A stretch of DNA of 64,000 nucleotides from Paraburkholderia sejongensis (GTDB lineage Bacteria > Pseudomonadota > Gammaproteobacteria > Burkholderiales > Burkholderiaceae), in the NCBI RefSeq assembly GCF_020880815.1, contig NZ_JAJITD010000005.1, positions 248,001 to 312,000 on the forward strand, in the 5' to 3' direction. How positions within the stretch are numbered: the stretch's first letter is position 1; each line of letters starts with the position of its first letter. The notes below the pieces were generated by a model. The model had not been told where the DNA came from, made no database searches, and was given only the letters and a program-made list of their open reading frames with translations. Positions 7,429 through 16,863 of the stretch are shown here, piece by piece. Made by a program: the position numbers and the translations under genes.

Positions 7429-9396
7429 TTAACCGAGCGTCCCTTGCCGCAACTCGCGTAGCAGAAAACGTGCAACGTCGATGTCTTCGGCGAGATCGCG
7501 CTCGAGCGGCCACGGCTCGCCTTCGATCTGCGACGCGATCAGCTCCGCGCCGAGCGCGGCCCATACGAGGCCGCGCGACCCGTACGCGAACGCGCCGTAC
7601 AGTCCGTCGATGCGCGGCAGATCGAGCGGCCATGCGCCGCGCAGACGCGCCGCGTCGCGGGCGGCCGCGGTTTCGTCGGCGAGCTGGCCGATCATCGGCA
7701 TGCGGTCGCTCGTCACACAGCGAAACGCGACGCGGCCGGCCAGCGTCGCGACAGGAAGGTCAGTCAGTGCGTCGCGGAACGCCGGCAACATCTGCGCGAC
7801 GCGTTCGATGTTTTCGCGATGACCGTCCGCGCGCAACGACGTGTCGGGGTCGTCGAGTTCGTAGGTGGCGCCCGTCAGCGTGACGCCGTTAGCGAGCGGC
7901 ACCGCATAACCTTCACCGATTACCGGCAGGCCGAGCGGCGCGACCGTGCCGGCCGGCAGCAGGCTCAGCTGGCCGCGAATGCTGCGCGTCGGCGCATGCC
8001 GCAAGCCGGCCATGCGCGCGGCCTCATGCGCGCCCGCGACGATCACCACCGGCGCCCGTGCGACCACTTCACCAGCGGTATCGAACACGTTCCACTCGTC
8101 GCCGTCGCGTTCGAGGCGCGCGACCTCGACGTTAAAGCGCCGTTCGAGCCGGTCGCCGGCCGCGGCGAGCTGCGCCGCGCACAGCGATGCCGGCGCGATC
8201 CAGCCGCCGCGTTCGAACCACCAGCCGCCACGCGCGAGCGGCGTGCCGGCGAGTCGCGCCGCGTCGGCAGCCGTGACCGGCGTCACATACTCCCGTGGAT
8301 AGCGGAAGCCGGCGATCGCGGCGCTCATCGCATGCGCTTCGTCGTCGTCCGCGGCGATCTGCAGCAGGCCGCCGTTGCCGCGCACCAGCCGGTGCCCTGC
8401 CCGCTCCAGCGCGTTCCAGCGATTGAGCGCATACAGAAAGCCCGCCCGCGTGACGCGCGACGCGACGCTGTCGTCGCGTGAAATCATCGGGTGGAAGACG
8501 CCGGCCGGATTGCCCGACGCATCCTGCGCAACGTCCGCATGCCGTTCGAGCGACGTCAGGTGCCAGCCGCGCGCCGCGAGTCGTTCGATCACCGCGCAGC
8601 CGGCGAGCCCGGTGCCGATCACGACCGCGTGCCTTTCGTGATGCGCGAACGGCGCCGGCGGTTCATAGCGGCGCACCCGCCAGCGCGGCGCGAAATGGCC
8701 GACCAGCATCGCCCGTTTCCAGCCGAACCCGTCGACCTTCCGATACTCGAAGCCGCATTGCGTCAACGCGCGTTTGACCTCGCCCGCGCTGCTGTAGGTG
8801 GCGAAGGTCGCGTCGTCGCCCGCGCAGCGCGCGAGCGACTTGAAGATCGCCGGACTCCATAGCTCGGGGTTTTTCGCCGGCGCGAAGCCATCCAGATAAA
8901 ACGCGTCGGCGCGTAGCCGCAGCGCGGGCAGGCTTTCAGCGGCATCCGCGAAGATCAGCGTCAGTACGACGCGGCCGTCGTCGAATTCGAGACGATGACT
9001 GCCCGGCACGAGCATCGGCCACGCGTTCGCGAGCGTGTCGGCAAGCTCGGCGATCAGCGGCTCGCTTGCCAGCATCGCGTACACGCGACGCAGATCGGCC
9101 GCGCTGAACGGATGCTTTTCCGTCGATACGAAATGCAGCCGCTCACATCGCGCCGGGTCGGCGCGCCACGCGGCCCACGTGACCAGAAAGTTGATGCCCA
9201 TCCCGAAGCCGGTTTCGAGCACGGCGAAGCAGCGACGGTTTTGCCATCGGGCCGGCAGTGAATTACCGCCCAGAAAAACGTATTGAGCCTGTTCGAGCGC
9301 GCCGACGGCGCTGTGATAGATGTCGTCGTAGAGCGGCGAGAACGGGCTGCCGTTGGCGCGAAAAGCGAGGACGGCGGGGATCAGCGGTTCGGTCAT
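7429..9396 (-). CDS. mnmC: Bifunctional tRNA U34 modification enzyme MnmC
   Basis: 655 residues, the normal length of the fused MnmC. The N-terminal half is the SAM-dependent methyltransferase (VLETGFGMGINFLVTWAAWR, then FYLDGFAPAKNPELWS). The C-terminal half is the FAD-dependent oxidoreductase (VVIGTGLAGCAVIERLA). The enzyme converts cmnm5(s2)U34 to nm5(s2)U34 and then mnm5(s2)U34 at the tRNA wobble base, downstream of MnmE/MnmG; mnmE is also in this window at 58730-60124. The ATG at 9396 (MTEPLIPAVLAF) gives the family N-terminus; the open frame runs further upstream without similarity. The stop codon lies inside a GTTAAC palindrome of the adjoining non-coding cluster. Confidence 0.95.
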   Translation of the reverse strand: MTEPLIPAVLAFRANGSPFSPLYDDIYHSAVGALEQAQYVFLGGNSLPARWQNRRCFAVLETGFGMGINFLVTWAAWRADPARCERLHFVSTEKHPFSAADLRRVYAMLASEPLIAELADTLANAWPMLVPGSHRLEFDDGRVVLTLIFADAAESLPALRLRADAFYLDGFAPAKNPELWSPAIFKSLARCAGDDATFATYSSAGEVKRALTQCGFEYRKVDGFGWKRAMLVGHFAPRWRVRRYEPPAPFAHHERHAVVIGTGLAGCAVIERLAARGWHLTSLERHADVAQDASGNPAGVFHPMISRDDSVASRVTRAGFLYALNRWNALERAGHRLVRGNGGLLQIAADDDEAHAMSAAIAGFRYPREYVTPVTAADAARLAGTPLARGGWWFERGGWIAPASLCAAQLAAAGDRLERRFNVEVARLERDGDEWNVFDTAGEVVARAPVVIVAGAHEAARMAGLRHAPTRSIRGQLSLLPAGTVAPLGLPVIGEGYAVPLANGVTLTGATYELDDPDTSLRADGHRENIERVAQMLPAFRDALTDLPVATLAGRVAFRCVTSDRMPMIGQLADETAAARDAARLRGAWPLDLPRIDGLYGAFAYGSRGLVWAALGAELIASQIEGEPWPLERDLAEDIDVARFLLRELRQGTLG

Positions 9397-9829
9397 GCGC
9401 GGCGAAAAAGGACGCTGGAAAGAGCGGGTTCGGATCGCGGCGCCGCTGCGCTGGAATTGCGAGATGCCGGAACGGACCCGCGAGGATGCTCGTAAAGCGT
9501 TTGCTGCGTTGGCGAAAACCAACGCCAGGCCCCGTCTGGACTGGGTTTGAGCCCTCGTTTGGGGGTGAAAAGCGGGGAAATTCTGATTTCCTTGCGATAA
9601 CGGCCGGAGAACCTCGCAATTCTTCGAAACCCTTATCCTGATTGGGTTTGCGCTGCGCTATCATAGCAAGCGCCGCGAAGGGAGCGGCAGCACGGCTGGC
9701 GGACGGTTTACTCGCCGTCACAGCAGATCTTCTCGATCGGGGCCGCAGCTGCTCGACGGCGCGGTGCGCGCACGTATAATCGGCGCGTTCGCGCTGTTCG
9801 TGTCAACCTAAACACAAAGAGGAACCTTA
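9397..9829. other. Non-coding region between mnmC and the HU gene
   Basis: 433 bp between divergent genes. Apart from the HU promoter near its right end I see no convincing element. Confidence 0.5.
9752..9780 (+). promoter_or_regulatory. Sigma70-type promoter of the HU gene
   Basis: A perfect TATAAT at 9775-9780 with a weak CTCGAC at 9752-9757, 17 bp apart, about 50 bp before the ATG. A strong AGAGGAA ribosome-binding site precedes the start codon. Confidence 0.6.
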
Positions 9830-10108
9830 ATGAACAAACAGGAACTGATCGACGCTGTCGCAGGACAGACGGGCGCCAGCAAGGCTCAAACCGGTGAAAC
9901 GCTGGACACGTTGCTTGAAGTGATCAAGAAGGCTGTGTCGAAGGGTGAAGCGGTCCAGTTGATCGGCTTCGGTAGTTTTGGTTCGGGCAAGCGCGCAGCG
10001 CGTACGGGTCGCAATCCGAAGACCGGCGAAACTATCAAGATCCCGGCTGCAAAGACTGTCAAGTTCACGGCAGGCAAGGCATTCAAGGATTCGGTCAACA
10101 AGCGCTAA
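9830..10108 (+). CDS. hupB: HU-family nucleoid DNA-binding protein
   Basis: 92 residues, standard HU length. [15 protein letters not shown], then the conserved [19 protein letters not shown] with the DNA-contacting arm RNPKTGE, and the end [15 protein letters not shown] identify it. HU binds and bends DNA with little sequence preference, compacting the nucleoid and assisting DnaA and recombinases. It is a monocistronic unit with its own near-consensus -10 box and an ideal intrinsic terminator. It lacks the extended Lys/Ala tail seen in some relatives. The hupB symbol follows usage in the group; hupA is equally possible. Confidence 0.95.
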   Translation: MNKQELIDAVAGQTGASKAQTGETLDTLLEVIKKAVSKGEAVQLIGFGSFGSGKRAARTGRNPKTGETIKIPAAKTVKFTAGKAFKDSVNKR

Positions 10109-10140
10109 GCAGCACGCTGCCAGGCAGTTGACACTCGAGA

Positions 10141-10166
10141 AACCCGCCGGATGGCGGGTTTTTTTT
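10141..10166 (+). terminator. Intrinsic terminator of the HU gene
   Basis: AACCCGCC and GGCGGGTT pair around GGAT and run directly into eight T. Confidence 0.92.
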
Positions 10167-10260
10167 CGCCCGGTTTTCGCCCACTTTTCGTCCGCTTTGC
10201 GGGCGTGCGCGGCGCGATGCGGGTTTGGGCGATGGCTGAAGACGCGCGCGTAACGCGCCA

Positions 10261-10290
10261 AAAAAAGGCCGCAACACGCGGTTGCGGCCT
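10261..10290 (-). terminator. Intrinsic terminator of the CobW-type gene
   Basis: AGGCCGCAAC and GTTGCGGCCT form a perfect 10-bp stem around ACGCG. On the minus strand the stem is followed by six T, 40 bp after the gene. Confidence 0.88.
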
Positions 10291-10328
10291 GCTGTGATCA
10301 CGTGCGGCCGGCGCCGCGTCCGGTTCGG

Positions 10329-11672
10329 TCAGTCGTGACGGTGATCGTGGCCGCAGTGCTCGCAGTCGTCGCCGTGTGCGTGGTCGTGATGATGGTGATG
10401 ACCGTGAGGGTCGTCATGCTCATGGTCGTGATCGTCGAAGTCCCACGCGGGGAACGGGTCGTCGAAGTTCTGCCATCCCTGTGGGCCGAGCGCGTATTCG
10501 GCGTCGCTGAGCAGGCACGCGTCGAATTTCGCGCGCCACTGCGCCGGATCGATATCGATGCCGATCAGCACCAGTTCCTGACGGCGATCGCCGATGCTCA
10601 TATCGTCCGCATCGCCGTACCAGTCGGCAGCGATTTCGGCGCTCAGTTCGTCGTCGCCTTCCGGCCATTCGCTGCGCGCCTGCGCGGCCCACCACATGCC
10701 CGCCGGCGCGGGCCGGCAGGCGCCGCCCGCTTGCGACAGCGAACCGCCGATGTCGTTGCGGGTCGCCAGCCAGAAAAAGCCCTTGCTGCGCAGCACGCCC
10801 TTCCACTCCTGATGCAGCAGTTCCCACAGCCGTTGCGGATGAAACGGACGGCGCGCGCGGTAGACGAAATAGCCGATTCCGTATTCGTCGGCGTCGCTGT
10901 AATGGTGGTGGCCTTGCTCGCTATCTATTTCTTCCTGCTCGTGTTCAAGCGCCGCGAGCCAGCCCGGCGCGCCCGCCGTCGTATCGAAATCGAAGCGGCC
11001 GGTATTGAGCAACTGGTCGGGCGCAGCGTCGCCGAAGCGGCTCACCAGTTGCTGTGCGCGCGGATTGACGCGCGCGAGGATCCGCTGGAGTCGCGCGAGG
11101 TCGTCCGCATCGACGAGGTCGGCCTTGTTCACGACCAGCACGTCACAGCATTCGATCTGCTCGATCAGCAGCTCGGCGAGCGTGCGGTCGTCGTCTTCAT
11201 CGGTCGCGAGGCCGCGTTCGGCGAGCGCATCGGCCGAGCCGTAGTCGCGCAGGAAGCTCGATGCGTCGACCACGGTGACCAGCGTATCGAGTCGCGCGAA
11301 ACCGGCTAGCGGTGCGTTGTCGTTCTCATTGTCGAACGCGAGCGATTCGGCGAGCGACAGCGGTTCGGCGACGCCGCTCGCTTCGACCACCAGCGCATCG
11401 AAGCGTCCCGCTTGCGCGAGGCGGCGAATGTCGCCGGGCAGGTCGTCGCTCGACGCGCAGTAAAGGCAGCCGTTCGACAGTTCGATTGCCTGCGCGTCGG
11501 CGGCCGACGGGCCGGTCGCGAGCGTCGGCTCGACGCTGACCGCGGCCAGATCGTCGACGATCACCGCGACGCGCAGGCCGGCGCGATTCGCGAGGATGTG
11601 GTTCACGAGCGTGGTCTTGCCGGCGCCCAGAAAACCGGAGAGCACGGTGACGGGCAATAGCGGCTGGTTCAT
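10329..11672 (-). CDS. CobW/COG0523 GTPase, probable zinc metallochaperone
   Basis: 447 residues. P-loop at the N-terminus ([17 protein letters not shown]), the metal-site region LSNGCLYC, Walker B-type ESSGVAEP-like segment ([13 protein letters not shown]), and base recognition VNKADLVD. The C-terminal CobW domain ends in an extreme His/Asp-rich tail with a Cys pair (about the last 40 residues, roughly half histidine). COG0523 GTPases deliver or buffer metals, often zinc, and His-rich tails store them. The ATG at 11672 lies just before the P-loop; upstream reading frame is unrelated. No Zur-like site was recognised, so zinc regulation is only inferred. Confidence 0.92.
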   Translation of the reverse strand: MNQPLLPVTVLSGFLGAGKTTLVNHILANRAGLRVAVIVDDLAAVSVEPTLATGPSAADAQAIELSNGCLYCASSDDLPGDIRRLAQAGRFDALVVEASGVAEPLSLAESLAFDNENDNAPLAGFARLDTLVTVVDASSFLRDYGSADALAERGLATDEDDDRTLAELLIEQIECCDVLVVNKADLVDADDLARLQRILARVNPRAQQLVSRFGDAAPDQLLNTGRFDFDTTAGAPGWLAALEHEQEEIDSEQGHHHYSDADEYGIGYFVYRARRPFHPQRLWELLHQEWKGVLRSKGFFWLATRNDIGGSLSQAGGACRPAPAGMWWAAQARSEWPEGDDELSAEIAADWYGDADDMSIGDRRQELVLIGIDIDPAQWRAKFDACLLSDAEYALGPQGWQNFDDPFPAWDFDDHDHEHDDPHGHHHHHDHAHGDDCEHCGHDHRHD

Positions 11673-12106
11673 CGCGGTACGTAAACGGGAAGATTGGAGG
11701 ACGGGCCGGGCGCGGGACCCGCTGGATCGCGCCGCTGGCGCGGTGCCCGGCGGCAACATGAAGCCGCATTGTGCATCAAAACCGGCGCGGGCCGCGTGAA
11801 CGCGCTATCCAAAGAGCGGAGTCGGGATAGCGAGCGCAATACGCGGTAGCGGCAGCGATAAACGCGGGCCGCGCGAGCGCACTATGCAGAAAGCGGGGCT
11901 GGAATAGCGGGAGTAACGCGCGGCGGCTAAAGCCATGGCAACGGCGCGAACACTGCGCGGGAAAAACACGCAAACACAGAAGCGAGAGCGGAAAAAGCAG
12001 GCGAAATTACAGGAAGTGCGTGTCGGCCGAACAATCACAGGACAGTGGAAGAAAGCGCCCGATAGCGCAGCAAAGCATCAACGGCCGCAGCTACCCCGCC
12101 CCACCA
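11673..12106. other. Non-coding region with an imperfect tandem duplication
   Basis: 434 bp. A block beginning GCGGGCCGCG at 11787 recurs at 11864 (period 77). Within it a 28-base stretch at 11805-11832 matches 11882-11909 at 21 of 28 positions. No gene is supported; the promoter of the CobW-type gene should be at the left end. Confidence 0.5.
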
Positions 12107-12544
12107 TCACTGCATCAACTTCCAACTGCGCAGAATCCCGGCGATTTGCTGCGCATACTTATCACGCAACGCCGGCGTCTCCGAGTGATACGCGCCGACC
12201 GCCTGCCACGTATTGCCGTACTTATTCATCTGCCGGCGCAGATGCCACGCGGCGATATACACGTTCTTGCACGGCTCCATCAGCGTGCCTTGCGAGATTC
12301 CATACTGGGCGAGCACCGGCAGATGCACGGAGTTGATCTGCATCACCCCGTAGTCGATCGAGCCGTTGGCGTTCTTGTGCTGCGCGTCCGGCCGGTTGTG
12401 CGACTCCTGCCACGCAATCGCGCGCAGGATCAGCGGGTTCACCTTCTGGTATTTAGCCGCTTCGTCGAAGCAGTCGGCGTGCGCGGTCCCGGCTGCGACG
12501 AGCAGCGCGAGGGTGGCGGCGACGGTGACTAACGGACACTTCAT
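12107..12544 (-). CDS. Secreted lytic transglycosylase (SLT domain, IagB/VirB1-like)
   Basis: 145 residues. A clear Sec signal peptide (cleavage after GTAHA, about residue 23) is followed by one SLT lysozyme-like domain: catalytic Glu in AIAWQESHNRPDAQ, the GSIDYGVMQINS motif and NVYIAAWHLRRQM. These enzymes cut peptidoglycan between MurNAc and GlcNAc in the periplasm, and small ones of this type often open the wall for secretion machines. It is divergent from the type II secretion cluster that starts 480 bp away, so a supporting role in secretin assembly is possible but unproven. Confidence 0.92.
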   Translation of the reverse strand: MKCPLVTVAATLALLVAAGTAHADCFDEAAKYQKVNPLILRAIAWQESHNRPDAQHKNANGSIDYGVMQINSVHLPVLAQYGISQGTLMEPCKNVYIAAWHLRRQMNKYGNTWQAVGAYHSETPALRDKYAQQIAGILRSWKLMQ

Positions 12545-13026
12545 CGGTCAAGAGGACTAAGTAAAATCGCGCGGTAAGAATCGGTAAGGTCCGCGGCTGG
12601 CCGGCTCCCGGCCGCGAGGGTCATGCTGGCCGGGGCTTTCGCTCAGCATCGGGGAAAACCCGTGTCAGCAATCGCATAACAGCAAGGCGAACGGCTCGTA
12701 TGATACCGGCAGCCCGGGCACCGTCAAGTTGGCTAACCGACATAAGCCGGTACAAATCCGGATGTTCGCCGTTCCCCCGATATGCCGATTTCCTTTCAAT
12801 CGACTAACGACAGCACGAACTTTTTACGGAATCGGATCTGGGGCGAGTTTTTTGTTTCAATTCCGACATGAAAAGCTGGTACTGTTCGTTTTTTTCGAAC
12901 GGCGGGCAGTCGCCTTGACCGGCCCGCAAAGCGTTCGGGCGGTGGCTTGGGGCCGGATCCGCATCGCATGACCGCCAGTGGCGACAGCCGTTGGTATCGA
13001 TATCACATTCCATGAGAAGAAATTGT
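12545..13026. other. Non-coding region upstream of gspD
   Basis: 482 bp between divergent genes. It must hold promoters for the transglycosylase and gspDEF. There is AT-rich DNA around 12820-12900 but no promoter good enough to name. Confidence 0.4.
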
Positions 13027-15336
13027 ATGGCTTTGCGTCGAGTCGCAACGGCGCTGCTGGTGGCTGGCTTGATCACCGCGCAGACAGCACAGGCAGAGGT
13101 GACACTGAATTTCGTCAATGCCGACATCGATCAGGTCGCCAAAGCGATCGGCGCCGCGACAGGCAAGACGATCATCGTCGATCCGCGGGTCAAGGGACAG
13201 CTGAACCTCGTTTCCGAAAACGCGGTGCCTGAAGACCAGGCGCTCAAGACATTGCAATCCGCGCTGCGCATGCAGGGCTTCTCGCTGGTCCAGGATCACG
13301 GCGTATTGAAAGTGGTGCCCGAAGCCGACGCGAAGCTGCAAGGCGTGCCGACCTACGTCGGCAATGCGCCGACCGCGCGCGGCGACCAGGTCGTTACGCA
13401 GGTCTTCACGCTGCGCAACGAATCGGCCAACAACCTGCTGCCGGTGCTGCGCCCGCTGATCTCACCGAATAACACGGTCGCGGCCTACCCCGCCAACAAT
13501 ACGATCGTCGTCACCGATTACGCGGACAACGTGCGCCGCATCGCGCAGATCATCGCGGGTGTCGATAGCGCGGCGGGCCAGGCGGTCGCGGTCGTGCCGT
13601 TGCGGAACGCCAATGCGATCGACATCGCGCAGCAACTGAACAAGATGCTCGACCCGGGCTCGATCGGCAGCACCGATGCAACGCTGAAGGTATCGATCAC
13701 GTCGGACTCGCGCACCAATTCGCTGCTGATCCGCGCGTCGAACGCCGCGCGTCTGGCCGCCGCGAAGGAACTCGCGAAGCAGCTCGACACGCCGACCACG
13801 ATGCCCGGCAACATTCACGTGGTGCCGCTGCGTAACGCCGATGCCACCAAGCTCGCGCGCACGCTGCGCGCAATGCTCGGCAAGGGCGGCGGCGGTGAAG
13901 GCGGTTCGTCGGCAGGCTCGAACGAGGCCAATTCGTTCAATCAGAATAGCGGCGGCGGCGGTGGCGGCGGCAGCAACACCTCGACCGGCATTTCGGGCAC
14001 CGCGCCGTTGCCGTCGGGCGGCCTTGGCAGCGGCAGTTCGATGAATTCGCCGATGGGCGGCGGCTCCGGCTCGGGCAAGGATTCCGGCGGGTTCCTCGGC
14101 GGCGACAAGGACAAGGGCGGCGAAGACCAGGGCGGCGGCATGATCACCGCCGACTCCGCGACCAACTCGCTGATCGTCACCGCGCCCGAACCGGTGTACC
14201 GCAATCTGCGCGCGGTGATCGACCAGCTCGACGCGCGGCGCGCGCAGGTCTATATCGAGGCGCTGATCGTCGAGTTGAACTCGAACACCAGCGGCAACCT
14301 GGGCATCCAGTGGCAGGTCGCGAACAGCTCGATTTTCGCGGGTACCAATCTGCAGACGGGTTCGAGCAACAGCATCGTCAACATTACGGCGGCTGCCGCG
14401 GCGGCGGCCGCCGGCGGCGCGACCGGCGGCGCCGCGCTCGCGTCGGGCCTGGGCAGCTTGCAGCAAGGCTTGAACGTCGGCTGGATCCGCAACATTTTCG
14501 GCGTCCAGGGCCTCGGCGCGCTGCTGCAGGCGCTGTCGCAGACCGCCGACGCGAACGTGCTGTCCACCCCGAACCTGATCACGCTCGACAACGAGGAAGC
14601 GAAGATCATCGTCGGTACCAACGTGCCGATCCAGACCGGTTCCTATTCGAACCTGACCAGCAGCACGACCAGCACCGCGTTCAATACGTATGACCGCGTC
14701 GATATCGGTCTGACGCTGCACGTGAAACCGCAGATCACCGACGGCGGCATCCTGAAGATGCAGCTGTACACCGAAGACTCCGCGATCGTGAACGGCACCA
14801 ACAACGCGTCGACGAACCCGGCGGGCCCGGAATTCACCAAGCGTTCGATCCAGTCGACCGTGCTGTGCGATAACGGCGAGATCATCGTGCTCGGCGGTTT
14901 GATGCAGGACAATTACCAGGTCAGCAACAGCAAGGTGCCGCTGCTCGGCGACATTCCGTGGCTCGGCCAGCTGTTCCGCTCGGAGCAGAAGACCCGCGAC
15001 AAGACCAACCTGATGGTGTTCCTGCGGCCGGTGATCCTCACCGATCGCGACACTACGCAAGCGGTGACCGCGAATCGCTACGACTACATCCAGGGCGTGC
15101 AGGGCGCGTTCCGTTCGGATAACCGCGTGATGTTCGATCACGACGATCCGGTGATGCCGCCCAAGCCGATCGGCCCGAGCCAGGGTGGCGTGCCCGCGAT
15201 GAACCTGTTCAATCTCGATCAGATGCGCCGCCAGCAGGCAACCCCATATCAGGCGCCGCAACAAACCACGCAGCCGGCGGTCGACCCCGCCACTGGCGCG
15301 GCGCCGAACACCGTGGCGCCGGGAGCGCGTCCGTGA
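13027..15336 (+). CDS. gspD: Type II secretion outer-membrane secretin GspD
   Basis: 769 residues from the ATG at 13027 (MALRRVATALLVAG), which has AGAAG 8 bp upstream; an ATG 15 bp earlier is possible. A signal peptide ends near AQAE. N0-N3 domains come next, with a long Gly/Ser-rich insert (about residues 284-371), then the secretin core ending VPLLGDIPWLGQLFRSE. Fifteen subunits would make the outer-membrane channel for folded exoproteins. Its stop overlaps the gspE start by 4 bp, so gspD-E-F is one operon. Confidence 0.95.
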   Translation: MALRRVATALLVAGLITAQTAQAEVTLNFVNADIDQVAKAIGAATGKTIIVDPRVKGQLNLVSENAVPEDQALKTLQSALRMQGFSLVQDHGVLKVVPEADAKLQGVPTYVGNAPTARGDQVVTQVFTLRNESANNLLPVLRPLISPNNTVAAYPANNTIVVTDYADNVRRIAQIIAGVDSAAGQAVAVVPLRNANAIDIAQQLNKMLDPGSIGSTDATLKVSITSDSRTNSLLIRASNAARLAAAKELAKQLDTPTTMPGNIHVVPLRNADATKLARTLRAMLGKGGGGEGGSSAGSNEANSFNQNSGGGGGGGSNTSTGISGTAPLPSGGLGSGSSMNSPMGGGSGSGKDSGGFLGGDKDKGGEDQGGGMITADSATNSLIVTAPEPVYRNLRAVIDQLDARRAQVYIEALIVELNSNTSGNLGIQWQVANSSIFAGTNLQTGSSNSIVNITAAAAAAAAGGATGGAALASGLGSLQQGLNVGWIRNIFGVQGLGALLQALSQTADANVLSTPNLITLDNEEAKIIVGTNVPIQTGSYSNLTSSTTSTAFNTYDRVDIGLTLHVKPQITDGGILKMQLYTEDSAIVNGTNNASTNPAGPEFTKRSIQSTVLCDNGEIIVLGGLMQDNYQVSNSKVPLLGDIPWLGQLFRSEQKTRDKTNLMVFLRPVILTDRDTTQAVTANRYDYIQGVQGAFRSDNRVMFDHDDPVMPPKPIGPSQGGVPAMNLFNLDQMRRQQATPYQAPQQTTQPAVDPATGAAPNTVAPGARP

Positions 15337-16859
15337 CGCAGACCCCCGCGCAAACCGCGCCCTCGTCACGCCCGTCCAACGACGAGGCCGCTGCCGCCGG
15401 CGAGCGCGCGGCGCCCTCGCCGCTCGCGGCCCGGATGGTGCCGTACGGCTTTGCGCGCAGCGGCCAGATCCTGGTCGCGCATCAGCATGCCGACAGCCTC
15501 GAAGTGTGGATCAGCGAGCGCACCAGCGAAGCCGCGCTCGCCGAAGTCGCGCGCAATTACGGCGCGGTGTCGGTGGTGCGGGTGCCGGCCGACGAACTCG
15601 CGCAGGCGATCAACCAGGCCTACGCACGCCAGGACGGCAGCGCCGCGCAGGTGGTCGGCGAAGTGGAAGGCGAAGTCGATCTGTCGCGCTTGATGCAGGA
15701 CATCCCCGAGGTCGAGGACCTGCTCGAATCGGAAGACGATGCGCCGATCATCCGGATGATCAACGCACTGCTCACGCAAGCGGCGCGCGAACAGGCGTCG
15801 GATATTCACATCGAGCCGTTCGAAAATGCGTCGGTGGTGCGCTTTCGTGTCGACGGTACGCTGCGCGACGTGGTGCGGCCGAAAAAGGCGCTGCACGGCG
15901 CGCTGATTTCGCGGATCAAGATCATGGCGCAGCTCGACATCGCCGAGAAGCGTCTGCCGCAGGACGGCCGGATTACGCTGCGAGTCGGCGGCCGCCCGGT
16001 CGACGTACGGGTCTCGACACTGCCGACCGGTCACGGCGAGCGCGCGGTGCTGCGTCTGCTGGAAAAGGACGCGTCGCGCCTGAACCTCGAAGCGCTCGGC
16101 ATGGCGTCGGACACGCTCGGCCAGTTCGACAAGCTGATCGGCAAGCCGCACGGCATCGTGCTGGTGACCGGGCCGACCGGCTCCGGTAAAACCACCACGC
16201 TGTACGCGTCGATGTCGCGGCTCGAAACCGAGACCACCAACATCATGACGGTGGAAGATCCGATCGAATACGACCTCGCCGGCATCGGCCAGACCCAGGT
16301 CAACGAACGGATCGGCATGAGCTTCGCGCGCGCGTTGCGCTCGATTCTGCGTCAGGACCCGGACGTCATCATGATCGGTGAAATCCGCGACCTCGAAACC
16401 GCGCAGATCGCGGTGCAGGCGTCGCTGACCGGCCACCTCGTGCTCGCGACGCTGCACACCAACGATGCGGCATCCGCCGTCACGCGTTTGACCGACATGG
16501 GCGTCGAGCCGTATCTGCTCGCGTCGTCGCTGCTCGGCGTGCTCGCGCAGCGGCTGGTGCGGCGGCTGTGTCCGGTGTGCCGCGAAGAGCGCACCGAGGA
16601 AGACGGCAGCCGCCGCTGGCATCCGGTCGGCTGCGAGCGCTGCGGCCAGTCCGGTTACGCGGGCCGGCGCGGTGTCTATGAACTGCTGCTGATCGACGAA
16701 ACGATCCGCTCGCTGATTCACCGCAACGCGGCCGACGCGGAAATTCTCGCCGCCGGCCGCGCGCAGGGAATGCGCACGCTGCGCGAGGATTCGGACCGCT
16801 GGCTGGCCTCGGGCCTGACCTCGCTCGAAGAAGTGATTCGCGTGACGGGCGGAGTGTAA
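15333..16859 (+). CDS. gspE: Type II secretion ATPase GspE
   Basis: 508 residues, GTG start overlapping the gspD stop (GTGA). N1/N2 domains are followed by the ATPase core: Walker A GPTGSGKTTTLYA near residue 278, Asp box and Walker B (DVIMIGEIRDLETAQIA), His box TGHLVLATLHTND. The tetracysteine zinc motif is present (CPVC and CERC, about residues 411-438). It is the cytoplasmic hexamer that powers pseudopilus assembly, docking on GspL and GspF. Confidence 0.96.
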   Translation: MTQTPAQTAPSSRPSNDEAAAAGERAAPSPLAARMVPYGFARSGQILVAHQHADSLEVWISERTSEAALAEVARNYGAVSVVRVPADELAQAINQAYARQDGSAAQVVGEVEGEVDLSRLMQDIPEVEDLLESEDDAPIIRMINALLTQAAREQASDIHIEPFENASVVRFRVDGTLRDVVRPKKALHGALISRIKIMAQLDIAEKRLPQDGRITLRVGGRPVDVRVSTLPTGHGERAVLRLLEKDASRLNLEALGMASDTLGQFDKLIGKPHGIVLVTGPTGSGKTTTLYASMSRLETETTNIMTVEDPIEYDLAGIGQTQVNERIGMSFARALRSILRQDPDVIMIGEIRDLETAQIAVQASLTGHLVLATLHTNDAASAVTRLTDMGVEPYLLASSLLGVLAQRLVRRLCPVCREERTEEDGSRRWHPVGCERCGQSGYAGRRGVYELLLIDETIRSLIHRNAADAEILAAGRAQGMRTLREDSDRWLASGLTSLEEVIRVTGGV

Positions 16860-16863
16860 GCGC

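Noticed and set aside
9263..9721. Minus-strand frame of 152 codons upstream of mnmC
   Set aside because: It overlaps the mnmC start region in another frame, has no recognisable domain and a low-complexity Arg-rich end.
13462..15369. Long minus-strand frame opposite gspD
   Set aside because: Arg/His-rich translation with no motif; gspD on the plus strand is unmistakable.
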